From positions 30,880,425-30,944,424 of the forward strand of contig OX457061.1 in the NCBI GenBank assembly GCA_949752795.1: DNA of 64,000 bases, read 5' to 3'. Source of the stretch: Hyperoodon ampullatus. Its lineage: Eukaryota > Chordata > Mammalia > Artiodactyla > Ziphiidae. The notes beneath the pieces are model-generated. The model did not search any database. It saw only the letters and a list, made by a program, of their open reading frames with translations, and was not told where the DNA came from. Positions 32,285 to 44,186 of this stretch are shown in pieces; the stretch's first letter is position 1; each line of letters opens with the position of its first letter. Made by a program: the position numbers and the translations under genes.

Positions 32285-32490
32285 TTAATTTAAAAAATTT
32301 TTTTATTTGACTGCACCAGGTCTTAGTTGCAGCACCCAGGATCATCCTTGCTGCGTGCAGGAACTTTAGTTGCAGCATGTGAACTCTTAGTTGCGGTGTG
32401 TGGGATCTAGTTCCCTGACCAGGGATTGAGCCCAGGCCCCCTGCATTGGGAGTGTGGAGCCTTAGCCACTGGACCACCAGGGAAGTCCCC
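32285..32490 (-). mobile_element. CHR-type SINE, intermediate length
   Basis: 'tttgactgcaccaggtcttagttgcagcac', 'cagggattgagcccaggcccc' and the end 'ccactggaccaccagggaagtcccc'. It is older and more diverged than the young ~220-bp copies. Confidence 0.88.
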
Positions 32491-32689
32491 AAGAAGCCTT
32501 CTTTTTGGTCAATACTGATCATTCCCATCCCTGAACACTTAGCACTTAATCATACACCATCCTGGATCTTGTTATCTAAGTGTTTCACGTCATCTATCTA
32601 TAGAAATATTGACCCTTTTTAAAGAGGGTCCTGTCATTCTGGGCATGAAACAAGTTCTCATAAGAAACACCTATCAAAAGTTTACTTTG

Positions 32690-32870
32690 CTATATAGTGC
32701 TATGTGTTTTACACATATTATCATTAGTCTCAATGTTACAGATGAGGAATTAAGGACACATTGGTTAAGTGAGTTGCCCCCAAGTTCAGAGAGTAGTTTC
32801 TTTTTAGTAGAGCCGGGATTTGTAAACAGGTTTGTCGAGCTTCAAAATCTGTGTTCTTTGTATTCTGTGA
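32690..32870 (-). repeat. MIR SINE fossil
   Basis: 'acacatattatcattagtctcaatgttacagatgaggaattaagg...agttgcccccaagttcagag...agccgggatttgtaaac' follows the antisense MIR. Confidence 0.7.
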
Positions 32871-33159
32871 AATTCTTGGTGTCTATAGTTCAAACGTGTG
32901 TGTATGTGAACAACTAGGAGAATTAAGTAGAAGTCTAAGTTTCTCTGAACACGATTTCCTTCTTTGATAGACATTTACTCAGTTCTGCTACCCCATGGCA
33001 TTATCATGAGTCCAAGTTGTGAAGGATAATAATTTAGCTGTTCCTGTTCCCAAAGCTCTTGAATCTAATGGGTAATTTAGACATATATATTGTTTCCTAC
33101 ATATAAGGCAGGATGAAATAAGATCTATAAAAGGAAATTAAACAGGCGTGTGGGTCCAT

Positions 33160-33840
33160 GGAAAAGCTTATCACTTCCACCTGGAGGAATTAGGGATGGT
33201 AGGAGAAGTTAGCATTTATTCTGGGACTTGATGGAATGATAGAAGTTGGCAAGAAGATTGTGTTCAGAGTTTGGACTTTGAAACTTAGAGATTGGGGTCC
33301 AAGTTCTTACACCACCACCTACTAGCCAGGTAACCTTAGGAAAATTAACCAAAGCTCTGACTTTATTTCATTTAGTAGTAGCACTTACCCCTAGGGGTTG
33401 GTGAGAAGACTATAGGGAAAAAATGACATGTAAATCTCTTAGCATTTTGCTTAGCATAAAATAAGCACTCAGCAAATGTTAGTTAAAGTAGGTAATTTTA
33501 TTAATGAGAAGCGCATGAACAGAGGCTTGGAGGAAGCTTGATGGTGGGTATTGAGTTTGTGGAAGGGTTTTTTCTTCTTTAGTCAATAGGTAGAGCCATT
33601 AGAGTTTCTGTGGTTTTGTTTCGACAGAGAAGTGATGTGTTGTAACCTAAATTTTAGGAAAATAGCTTATAAGAATGGAAAAATAGACTGAAGTGCAGTG
33701 GAGGAGTGTAGGGAGACTGTTGATGCAGAAGACAAGGGGAGAACTGGTCGGAGTCTAAACCATTGCAGGTGAGAGGGGACAAAAGCGCAGCAAGAGTGTG
33801 AGAGCTTGCAGGATCAGAAATAGCTTCCTGTTATTTTATC
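33160..33840. repeat. Ancient LINE-like repeat with a MIR inserted
   Basis: The outer text ('catgaacagaggcttggagg', 'gacagagaagtgatgtg') resembles the repeat at 18.3 and 36.4 kb. At about 33270-33480 a sense MIR is embedded ('accaccacctactagccaggtaaccttagg', 'ctcagcaaatgttag'). Confidence 0.5.
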
Positions 33841-34108
33841 TCAGTATCACGTGGACTAATACCAAAATGTATTATACTTATTGTTCAGATTTTAAATCTT
33901 TATATGGCCATTGTAAAGAAAAGCTTAAAGGATAAGCTAATCCTTTATAATTCCAGCACATAGAAACAACCACTATATGCTTTAGTTCCCTTCCAAATTT
34001 ACAACGCCCTTCATATCCCACGTTAGTTGAAATAATGGTTTATTCTAATCTTCATTGTCACTTCAAGTCTATATAAATGTGATCGTTTTTGTTAGTTTGA
34101 GGTGGTTT

Positions 34109-34119
34109 TCTTTTATGTG

Positions 34120-34150
<31 letters not shown>

Positions 34151-34361
34151 TTTTGGGCGGTACGCGGGCCTCTCACTGTTGTGGCCACTGCCGTTGCGGA
34201 GCACAGGCTCCGGATGCACAGGCTCAGTGGCCATGGCTCACAGGCCCAGCCGCTCCGCGGCATGTGGGGTCTTCCCAGACCTGGGCACGAACCCGCATCC
34301 CCTGCATCGGCAGGTGGACTCCCAACCACTGCGCCACCAGGGAAGCCCATCTTTTATGTGT
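34109..34361 (-). mobile_element. CHR SINE, ~220-bp cetacean-type, with (AC)n tail and duplication
   Basis: Body at about 34134-34349 on the minus strand: poly(T), 'gcggagcacaggctccgg', 'cccagccgctccgcggcatg' and the end 'ccaccagggaagccc'. An exact 12-bp duplication 'tcttttatgtgt' lies at 34109-34120 and 34350-34361. Between the left duplication and the poly(T) is a (GT)n run, so on the element strand the poly(A) tail ends in (AC)n. Confidence 0.92.
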
Positions 34362-34564
34362 CTTTTATATTTTGTTGTGACAGAGCAATGAAGATTTTTT
34401 GTTGTTGTTCAGTGAATCTATTTTTGACAACTTGCATATTGAGAGTAGCTGAAATTCCAGATTTCTGTAACCTTCCTTGATTCTGTATCAATAACTAAAT
34501 GAAACCATCTTTGTGGCATTGGCTTTTTTTTTTAATAGATCACCCTCAAATGGCTAAAAATTTT

Positions 34565-34618
34565 TGTTGTGTTTCTAGAGGCTTTAATTCTAGAATTAAT
34601 TTTAGTTTTGAAGTAATT

Positions 34619-34649
<31 letters not shown>

Positions 34650-35115
34650 TTGCTTGCTTTCTTGCTTGCCACACCGCATGGCTTGCAGGATCTCAGTCTC
34701 TACTCCCCGATCAGGGATTGAACCTGGACCACAGTAGTGAAAGCACAGAATCCTAACCACTAGGCCACCAGGGAACTCCCTTGAAATAATTTTAGATTTA
34801 CAGAAGAGTTGCAAAGAGTATGAAATGTTCCTGTATTCCCTTCATCCAGCTTCTCCTAATGTTAACATCTTACATGATATAGTACATTTATCAGAACTAA
34901 GAAATTAACATTGGTACAATACCACTAACTAAACTACAGCCTTTATTCAGGTTCTCCTAATTTTTCCACAATTGTCCTTTTTTTTTTTCTATCTTAGGAT
35001 TTAATTCCAGATCCCATATTGCATTTAGCCATCATGTTTCCTTAGTTAACTCCTTCAGTCTCTGACAGTTTTTCAGGCAGTCCTTATATTTCATTCCCTT
35101 GTCCCTACTGAAAAG
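34565..35115 (-). mobile_element. Old L1 3' fragment, interrupted by a SINE
   Basis: 'ttttagatttacagaagagttgcaaagagta', 'catccagcttctcctaatgttaacatcttac', 'attcaggttctcctaatttttccac' and 'ctgacagtttttcaggcagtcc' are familiar antisense old-L1 3' UTR text. Confidence 0.6.
34622..34781 (-). mobile_element. CHR-type SINE, short form
   Basis: (TTTA)n tail, 'ggcttgcaggatctcagtctctactcc', 'cagggattgaacctgg' and the end 'ccactaggccaccagggaactccc'. The 14-bp duplication 'ttgaagtaatttta' (34608-34621) / 'ttgaaataatttta' (34782-34795) has one mismatch. Confidence 0.9.
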
Positions 35116-35619
35116 TAAGCACCCATGTTTTTAAAGTAATGAATTATATAACTTGAAATCCATACATGTGTGGGCCCATGTGAAGTTTAAATTCTTAACA
35201 GTAATGAAATAAAACATCTATAATATGATTTCAAAATGAATCAAAGTCAGTTTGAAAAACAATTGAATAAACTTGTTAATCCCCAAAATGCAGTTACAGG
35301 CCTGGAGCTACTCGTATAGTGTTCTTGATCTAATAAGAGGAAAGTGACGCTTAAGAAACAACCATATTCTGCAACTCTAGGTGGATAGGCATATTTCAGT
35401 TTATTATGACTCTAGGTTTACATCACAGATGGTAGCTCCAGGGTTGATTTCAACACTTTCCTGAAAAAGAATAGGTTTTCACAGCATCAGGGATAGAAAA
35501 CCGAGTTGAGCACATGTGAGAAGTTTTAGGATTGTTCTAAGCTTTGCGAATTCATCTTTAGAATGTCATGAATATTGACTTTTTGTTGGTCGGATTTTGC
35601 TTTCAGCTCTTGCATTTTG

Positions 35620-36220
35620 TTCATGAAAATGTGAGCCATGCCAGTGGGACAAATGCGTGATGATTCAAGCCTATCCCCAAGGGATGACCTTCAAAGGCAA
35701 CCACAGATACTGACAGCGTGATTTCTTTTTAAAATGTGTGAATTTCTTTTGAAATTGATTTATAAAATTCTTCACTTTTTAAATGCAATGATTTCATTGA
35801 GTGTGGGGCTGATCTGCTGTGGACAGTGAATGAAGTCTCCAGCTGCTTGATTCACATGTCCAGTTTTAGTCAGAACGCTCATATTTCCTTGGTCATGTCA
35901 GCAGTGCTTCTGGGTTTTTTTTCCCCCTGCAGTCTCAGTTTTGCTGTGTTCAGAAGTCTTGCCACATCATAGAAGACCAATCTTGTGAGTTGCTGGGGTG
36001 TCTGACAAGTCGAACCACTCAAAACCCTTTCATTTCAAGTGTCCTTGATCTGAGGAAGGGGCTCAGTAAATCTCTTGAACAAGTTTTCACAACCTAGCCA
36101 TATGACTGCATTAAAATAAATTTCTGTGCACTGCTCACTTTCTTCCAAGTATTCCTTGAATTTGTGATGGTGAAGGCCGTAACCTGGAGTCATCTTTGTC
36201 ACGTCCTTCATCACACCATG
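35620..36220 (-). pseudogene. Decayed hAT transposase-like coding fossil
   Basis: Translating the minus strand from about 36215 leftward gives a stretch like '...LHHHKFKEYLEE...' followed by 'VIWLGCENLFKRFTEPLP', then a stop near 36035. This parallels the hAT transposase segment conserved in Charlie-type elements and their domesticated relatives (GTF2IRD2, ZBED5, FAM200 type): 'LNHRxFKxFLEE...EVRWLSRGKVLxRFxELxPEI'. Further on, in shifted frames, 'ARLLNTAKLRLQG' matches the following 'LNxLNLxLQG' element. Stops and frameshifts are frequent, so it is dead. It is either an old autonomous DNA transposon or a dead retrocopy of a domesticated hAT gene; the first is likelier. The family is not determined. 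Confidence 0.55.
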
Positions 36221-36234
36221 CAGTGAACCTTATT

Positions 36235-36800
36235 CAGTCACTCTGCAAGTAGTTATTGAGCGAGAACTATTCTAGGTACTGGGGATGCCGCAGAGAACAT
36301 CGAGCTTCTTTTCTAGTGGACAGGGCAGGTACAGAAATAAGTAAAATACATAGTTTAGCAGATGAAGGTACATTCTGCTATGGAGAAAAGTAAGTTAGGG
36401 AAGGGAGACAGGGAGTGTGTGTGTATTTGCAATTTACAATATGGTGGTCAAGAAAAGCCTCTCTGTGGTGATGATGTCTGAGCAAAAACCTAAAGGAAGT
36501 GAGGGGGCAAGCCACCTTGATTACCTAGGAGAGGAGCGTTCTAGGCAGAGGGAACAGCAAGTGCATAAGTCAGGAGATGGAAGCAGGCCTGAGAGGCTAG
36601 AGAGGCTACAAGGCCAGAGTGGTTGGAGCAGTGTGTGGAGGGAAGGGAACAGGTCAGAGGTGGTTGGTGCCAGAGCGACTTGGGTCTTGTAGGCCATTAT
36701 AAAAACTTTGGCTTATGCTCTGAGTGAGGTTGGAAGACGTTGCGGGCTTTCGAGCAGAGGAATAACGTGATCTGGCTTTCTGAGGAAAAGGGCCTCATCT
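36235..36800. repeat. Ancient LINE-like repeat (possibly L2/CR1)
   Basis: 'ttattgagcgagaactattctaggtactggggatgccgcagag', 'ggtcaagaaaagcctctctg', 'gcgttctaggcagagggaacagcaagtgc', 'gggtcttgtaggccatt' and 'gagcagaggaataacgtgatctggc' run in the order of a well-known mammal-wide repeat. Confidence 0.65.
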
Positions 36801-38385
36801 TATTGAAACTGGTGTTGAGGGGACAAGGATAGAAGCAGAGAGAAGTCTATTGCAGTAACTCAGGTGAGAGATAGTGGTGGTAGCCGTGGAGAAGTGAGGA
36901 CACATGGTCAGATTCTGGACATGGTTGGAAGGTTGAGACAGCAGCATTTCGTGATGAATGGGGCATATGGCATGAGGAAGAAAGGCCATAATAAGGCTTT
37001 TAGTCTGAACGCCTGAGAAGGTGGAATTACTGTTTACGGAGAAGGGGAAGGCTGTTGGTGGAGCAGGTTGTGCAGGAGAATATCAGGAGTTTGGTGACAG
37101 ATGTGTATTGTAAATGGGACAGTGGAGCCCGAGTATGGCCAGCCTCTTCACGTGAATATACTTCAGAAATTTGCACCCCCGCCTCTTCACTGCAGGTACT
37201 CCATCTATGAAAAATGATTTAAACTTTTTAATATTTAACTCAATTATCTTAGATTCCTTGATGGCAGGTACTTCGTGTCTTTTAGCTGCCTGGGTTAAAA
37301 AAAAAAAAATCTCAAGTGGGCTGCACTGTGATAAGCAGGTTGCATTAGACCCGATGGTTCTAGGAGGAATGCAGATGTTTCTCTGCCACCCCATACAGGT
37401 GAACCTGGAAAATATGAGAAAACGAAAACAGCAACATTAAAACCTCAACAACAATTTAAAAATAAAATAAACTCATGTTGTGCAAATTCAGGTGCTAAAA
37501 ACAACAGGGCTGATGGAGAAATAGAGTTGGGACAGAACACTTAAAACTAAGGAATTTTGTAACCAAGTATAGTCCTAATAGAAGTACAAAGGGAAGCAAA
37601 CAAACAAACACAAAAAGCCCAGCACAGTTTACTGGTGTTTGCATCCAGTATCACAGTCAGAAAAATCTTGTAGCCTTCAACCCTGGAGCTTATGCTCTCT
37701 TCTTTGAGAAGTAGGTCTTGTAGGATATTTCTTTCTATCAGAGACCTTTTCATCAGAATTAAATATCTGGTCCAGGACAGAGCCTTCTTAATTAATCCAT
37801 TGTTTTAATACAGGGAGCAATGTCTCTGCAGCTTTTTCAGCTGCATTTGCACCTTTGCCAGGTAGCTTAAAAGAAGGAAAGTGTAATGGTTTTTTCGAAG
37901 CCACTAAATCAGCCATCATTTAAAAGTAAGTCACTTCTGTAGATTTTTTAGCTTTTTTTCCCTGCTGAAGGTCTTATATCGCTGAAGCTTTCTCTTAATA
38001 ATCATGAGGAAACTTGAGTCTGACTACTTGGAAACATTAACATGCTGGGGAAAATTGCACTTGAGCCAAAGTGACTTCTCCATTATACTGACATCATTCA
38101 TCTATTTGCCAGTTGTGTGTGAGGTAATGCGTGTCAAAGAAACACATTTTTTGCAGAACAGACCGTACTGCTGACCTAGGATGCCTTATAGCTGACATAC
38201 ACACCAGGACCAAACTCAGAGCTACCTCCCTATTGGATAGTCTAGAATTTTTCTGTTTAAAATAGGAAGTTGGTAAGAAAAACCCTAAAATTATCTCAGT
38301 GGTATACTCAAAAAACATGTGAAAGTTCAAAGTCTCCTCCTTTATAAAGCTATTTTAAAGCTAGAAGGTAAAAACTACATCTTTA
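36800..38385. other. Intron 1 segment without recognised elements
   Basis: No gene or clear repeat recognised beyond the tail of the preceding repeat. Confidence 0.4.
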
Positions 38386-38389
38386 ATAA

Positions 38390-38945
38390 GATCCACTGCC
38401 GTGAACCAACAGCCAATATTATACTTGACAGTGACACACTAGAGGATTTTCTCTTTACTTTGGGAGCACATAAGCAAGCCTTCTGTCACTATTAGCATTG
38501 TTCTAGAAGTTCTGACTGATGCAATAAACCACAAAACAAAAATAAATATAATGATCAGAAAGGAGACAACATACAAAAACCAAGAAAATCAACTAAAAAT
38601 TATTAATAAGGGCTATATTTGGTAAGTATACAAAAATCAGTAGCTTTCCCAAGTGTCAACAATAACCAGTTAGAAACATATAATGGGAAAAATATCCCAT
38701 TCACCTTAGTAACAACCAATACAAACTACTTAGAAATAATCCGAACAAGAAATATGTGTGATCAAAATGAAGAAAACTATAAAACTTCTCTTGAGATTTA
38801 TAAGATAAAACTTGAACTGGAGGAATGTACTTTGTTCCTGGAGGCAAAAAATGGAATATTGACATTATGTCATTTTTTTCCCAATTAATTTATAAAGTTA
38901 ACATGGTCTGAGTTAAAAATACACATATTTTTAGAGGGACTTGGC
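38390..38945 (+). mobile_element. Old L1 fragment (ORF2 C-terminal region, sense)
   Basis: 'cattgttctagaagttctgactgatgcaataa', 'tacaaaaatcagtagctttccc', 'ccattcaccttagtaacaaccaa' and 'gaagaaaactataaaacttctcttgagattta' are L1 ORF2 text in order, with internal deletions and stops. Confidence 0.75.
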
Positions 38946-39009
38946 AAAGCAGTAAACATAAAGGAGAGACCAATATCAGATAAAAACGCTGTAGCAATCA
39001 GTAATGTGT

Positions 39010-39240
39010 TACAGTTTAGCAGAGTGGCAGTGACTTTAGGTGTTGGAGGGAAAGTATTTGGATTTTAGGTTTGCTGCTTACCAGACATGTGACCATAGCT
39101 CAGTGATTTAATCTCTCCAGGCATGAGTTTCCTCACCTGTAAAGTGTGCGATTAAATGAGATAATGTAGTTAAAGAACTGAGCAAATTCTGATACATGGA
39201 AGTACTCAAAAAATGTTAGCTACTATTGTTTTGTTGTTGA
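39010..39240 (+). repeat. MIR SINE fossil
   Basis: Near full-length sense MIR: 'gcagagtggcagtgactttagg', 'ttgctgcttaccagacatgtgacc', 'gagtttcctcacctgtaaagtg', 'attaaatgagataatgtag' and 'actcaaaaaatgttagctactatt'. Confidence 0.8.
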
Positions 39241-39539
39241 CACAAGAGTAAAATAGGTCAATGGAAGAGTGTAAATGTAAGACCGTAGTGTAAACAAGAA
39301 TGTATTATTTGTTAAAGGAGCCATTTTGAATCAACAATTGATTAGCTATGATATTTAGTTAAAAGGTTTTGGATAACTCATACATCAAAGTTAATTTCAT
39401 GAAACCATAAACAAGTAGAAGAAAACAATATTTATCAAATAATTGAAGAGTTTAAAAGCAGTGAGAAAAGGTCCAAAGTCAAATTTATTTGTATAGGCAA
39501 AAACATATTTCTATATAAAAGAAAAACTCAAATTAGATG

Positions 39540-40756
39540 ACAAACTGAGGCACAAGTAGTGGTGTACTGGTTAATGTTTAACAATCAGCTCTGCAAGGGA
39601 AGAAAGAAAATGCCCAGATTTGTCACATTTGCTGATTTCCACCATATAAATACTCCCACCAGGCTACCAACATGAAGTCGGTGAGCAGGAGTTGGGAAGA
39701 GATGTGCTTTGCTGGTGCTCAGGAGCTGGCGCACGCCGGCTGCAGCAGCCCATACACAGACGTGCCAGAGCGTGCTGAGAAACCACCTGGAGATCAATCC
39801 CAGGCCAGAGCACATTTCTGCTTGAAGCTGCCTTCCCCAGGAAGCACACAATAGGGACAGTTGGGAATAACATCCACTGTATTGTACCGTGGAAATTTCT
39901 TGAGCTGGACTTGCACCAGCACGGGGTGCTGGACCTGCAAAGGATATCTGGGGTGGAAAGATCCCGGTGGGGTGGTTGGGACCTACTCTAGAAGTAGCCC
40001 CTTTGGGGCCAAATCATACAATGGCAGAGGACGAAGGGGAGAGGTGTTACTAGCCAAACGCTTAGCAGAAAAAGAAGAGTTGGAGTAGAGCAGAGAGTGT
40101 TTTCCCCTTGATTTCTTCTCCTTCTAAAGCCCATGACACTCTTGGCAGTGGTGCATGTGTTTTGCCGTCTCTGCATATTTATATTCTCATCTCTGTTTTT
40201 TATTCTCCCTTTGATACTGTTCAATTACTATGACAGTTTTCATAAGTGAAAGCACAAAAGTTTGTGTCTAGACAGTGATAAGGTGACCTAAGTGATATTT
40301 ATAGTACACCAGCAGGCCACAGATGGGTCTCATTGTGGCCAAGGAGCCATGGTATCGTCAGGATTGGAAGCGGCAAAGTATGGAGCCTTGGAGCCCTATC
40401 TCATGTTTGTTGGATGGAGGGTTCTATCAGGGGCTTGTTCTTTTAATACACAATGGATTACTAGCTGGTCATTTTGTAACCCAGTCTTAAATGTACCATC
40501 TTAGAATAGGTTGTTTCTTTGTGATCATATCTGTAGTTCTAATAGAAGATTGGTTTATTATAAGGTCGACTTTGTGTAAAGAAGCAGGATTTAACTATTT
40601 CAGAGAAGTGGATATCTACTGAAGATGGGAGCAGTGTTGTTAGAAGTTGTATAGTTGTTTGAAGCCTGTGATTGAGAATCATTGCTTTGGGCAGTACAGA
40701 AAGAACCAATTGACATAGAGATGGGAATAAAGGTGTGGAGAGAGAGGAAAAAAAAG
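39540..40756 (+). other. Unidentified repeat- or retrocopy-like segment
   Basis: The left part ('gtactggttaatgtttaacaatcagctc', 'cccagatttgtcacatttgctgatttcc') reads like the edge of an old DNA-type repeat. Downstream the DNA is mRNA-like in texture, with short open frames (39672-39854 and 39861-40088, the latter ending in a charged stretch) and an aataaa at 40727-40732 followed by an A-run at about 40749. I could not recognise the source. It may be an old repeat, a decayed processed retrocopy, or unique DNA. Confidence 0.3.
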
Positions 40757-40789
40757 TAGTTACTCTTAAGGGGTTAATAAATAATTAAT

Positions 40790-43050
40790 CTTAAGAGAAA
40801 AGTAGCTTTAACAACCACACAGAGGACTGACTGATGGGAAAGATAGTTTGCCAGAACTGGATACAAACCAGTTAAGATATAAATGACGTCTGCCTGAGCT
40901 TGAGACTTGGCTTTGGAGGTGGACAAAAATGGTTTCTTATGAGTGGGGTATTTTAATGACTCATTGAGCATGGAGATTTACAGATGCTCATGTTTTCAGA
41001 GCATTTATTTATTCAGGGTTGGTCCATTAACATTCATTATTCTTGGTTGATTTTTTTTTTAAGAGCAAGTTTAGTATCTGTCATTTATAGGGCTATTAAT
41101 TTGATGATTCAGTGTTCCTCCTCACTTATTTGGGTGTTTCTAGTCTTTGTGTGAGTTTTCTTTAATCACTTTAGGTCTTTAACTGGTTTTCATTAATTCT
41201 GCTTCTCCTGGAAACCTTTGCTGATTGTGAAACCATTGTATCTCAGGATTGGAAGGAACTGCAATAGTCTTCTAACTCAACAGTTAATTTAATGCTGGAT
41301 TCCCTTGTATTGTTCTTTTCCATTTCAGACTTAAATAACTGATATCTTGATTTTGAGTAGCTGGATTTACCTAGAAGTAGGATTTGGGGGCTTCGTGACA
41401 GCATAGCATTAACAGACCCAGTAGTCATTTGGAGATAACCAATTGGCCATACTTTGGGGTGGCTGAGGGCCAGCTGGTTATCTGATGATGAAATATTGGC
41501 ACCATCCAGTGGCTACTACTACAGGGTACTCCGACCTTTAATTTTAAACCCCTGGCTGGGGATGGGAATGTAGTTGGATTTAGGATCCAGACTCTAGGGC
41601 CAGGCTAAACCTAGGACTCATGCTCCTAGGGCTTTCTCCATGATTCTGATCTATTCACGCGCAGGGAGAGGGTGTTGGTTGGTGGTAGAATAGAACCAGC
41701 CTCTTTTCTTTCAAAGTTAGTTGGCTAAGGCCAGTCTGCAGTTCAAGGAGCTGCCTATTTGTAAATTATGCTGAAATGCTGGGAAACATTCTCTAGAAGG
41801 ATTCTAAATTATAGCTCTTTAATATTTTCTGCTTATAGAATTTGAATGCAGGGTCCTTGGTGTCGTTCAGGTTTTACCAGGCTGAACCTGGAAGCTTGGC
41901 CAAGTATTGTTTTTAGAATTCACCAAGCCCTGGGGCTTTGGAGGTTCAGAAACTTGATTTTGCTAGTACGTTAAGAGTAGATCCTTTTGTTAATAGTAGA
42001 TTCACGTAAACCAAAGTCTTAAGACACGTGTATCAACTCAGGAGGCTAATTTATTAAACTGACATACAAACCAGAAGATTTTTGTCAGCTTAGCTAGTAT
42101 TAAGGTAAAGCCAAATTATTATTTAAGAAGTATCATATTTATTCCTAATAGAAAAGTAGTGTGGTTATTAAAAAATCCAATCCACATATGGACATGTATA
42201 AGTAGAGAGTCCTTTCTGACCCCACCTCATGAGATAACAATTGTTCACAGTTTAGTCTATATATATTCTTCCAGACTCTCTGCATATGCAATAACCTCTA
42301 TCGCTCCACTGCTTTATTTTCTATAGCTCTGTAGTTATGTTATGCACACTGCTTGTCAACTTGTGGGAAGCCAGAGGACAGTGAGAAGGTCGCCTAACGT
42401 CATGGAATCAGAGGAAGGGGAGTAGGCTGGATGACTCACGGCACAGCAGCTCAGTATCCTGAATTGTCTATTCAGCATTCTAGAGTCTGTTGGCCTGGTA
42501 CCCCTTCCCCAAGACAGTTTGGAAGGGCACTGTCAATGTGTATCTTTTAGACCGTTATTTCTCAGTGTAACTAGTCAATTACAGATCCTGGCACCTAAGA
42601 GGTGCTAAATAAATAGTAGCTGTGTGTGTACCTTCCCTGTCTGGTCCCTTTTTTCTGACAAGTACATTCTTTCTGTAGCTGTGTTTATACCACAGTCTAG
42701 TTTTTGCCTTGGTGTGTGTGTTCTTAGGCCTCTTCAAAAGATGACTTTTCTCTCTCTACTTGGTCTATTTTACCTTTTATTTCAGTTTTCTGCAACCTTG
42801 TTTCTCTTTTCCCCTTATGCTACCTACAGAGGAATTGAACTATTACATGAAAATCAGCACTTTATCTAGTAATTCTTGTAACTTCTGATTTCTCAGAAAA
42901 ATGTTTACTTTCATCAGATTTCATTGTTAACCAACTCTTTACCTTAGTTAAATTGTTTTGCTTTTATCTTGTCTACCTAATGGAACTGTATTAAAAGTGT
43001 TCGTACGGAATCTATAATGAAATCAGTAGAACTCCATATGTGAGTGGCCA
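40790..43050. other. Intron 1 segment, mostly unassigned
   Basis: No gene recognised. Short repeat-like traces: 'caggattggaaggaactgcaatag' near 41250 (old DNA-element text) and 'gatcctggcacctaagaggtgctaaataaatag' near 42585 (L2/MIR end). Confidence 0.45.
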
Positions 43051-43064
43051 GAATGACCCCCTTT

Positions 43065-43530
43065 TTGCATGATTTTTCTTATACATATAACAACTTTATT
43101 GATGTAATTCATATACCATACAATTTACCCATCTAAAGTGTACTATTCAGTGGTTTTGAGTATGTTCACTGAGGTTTGATCATCACTACAGTCAATTTTA
43201 GAACATTTTCATCATTCCCCAAAGAAACCCCATAGCCATTAGCAGTCATTCCCCATTTCCCCTTAATTCCCATCCAATCCTAGGCAAATACTAATCTATT
43301 TTCTGTTTCTACAGATTTACCTATTCTGGACATTTCATATAAATAGAATTATATAATATGTCCACTTTGGTTTCTTTCACTTATAAAGTTTTCAAGGTTC
43401 ATCCATGTTGTAGTATTGTATCACTACTTCATTCCTTTTTATTCCAAAATGTATATTCAGTGCTATGGATCTACCACATTGTATGTATCTGTTCATCATT
43501 TGATGGGCATTTGTATGTGCTTTCCTAATA
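43065..43530 (-). mobile_element. Old L1 3' UTR fragment (antisense)
   Basis: 'aactttattgatgtaattcatataccatacaatttaccc', 'agtggttttgagtatgttcac', 'agaaaccccatagccattagcagtcattcccc', 'attctggacatttcatataaatagaatt' and 'tttcaaggttcatccatgttgtag' are standard antisense L1 3' UTR text. Confidence 0.8.
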
Positions 43531-43852
43531 GCAAAGTAGCATTTTAAGTACTCTTACTCTTGAAATCCAAACAAGTGTTATGCAAAATATAGATGGAAGT
43601 TACAGAAGGCTAGGAGGAAACAACAGTTTGTTTCCACCTGTTAAACACCACTGCAGGTGTTTTCTTCAAATATCAACAGTAATATTTGGACATTTGGAAA
43701 TTATTTTTGAAATCAAAATACAAAATATGTTAATAATATCTTATTCTTGGTTATGTCCTATAATTTTCCTGTAAGAAGAAATATTAACCATGCAAAACAT
43801 CAGTTTAGATAAAATAAGCCACAGAATTTACTATAGTATTTTTGCTGTGCAT

Positions 43853-44109
43853 TTGACCCTTGAACAACATGGGTTTGAACTGCGTGGGTCCACTTATTTG
43901 CAGATTTTTTTCAACAGTAAATACCACAGTTCTACATGATCTGTGGGTGGTTGAATTCTCAGATACAGAACCTCAGATAGGGATCCACATAACCTCAAAT
44001 ATGGATCCACATAACCACACATATGGGGGGGCTGACTATAAAGTTATATGCAGGTTTTTGACTACATGGGGATAGGTGTCCCTAACCTTTGCATTGTTCA
44101 AGGGTCAAC
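43853..44109. mobile_element. Non-autonomous pogo/Tigger-type DNA transposon (MER2-like)
   Basis: Terminal inverted repeats are visible: 'ttgacccttgaacaac' at the left (43853-43868) and 'attgttcaagggtcaa' at the right (about 44093-44108). The interior includes 'gggtttgaactgcgtgggtccactta' and 'ggtttttgactacatgggg', familiar from MER2/Tigger elements. It is shorter than the family consensus, so internally deleted. Confidence 0.8.
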
Positions 44110-44186
44110 AGTAATTCTTATGCCTCTCATTTTCCTCTTTTTCCTCCCTTCCAATACCCATCTATCCACAGTGTCCATACAGGATA

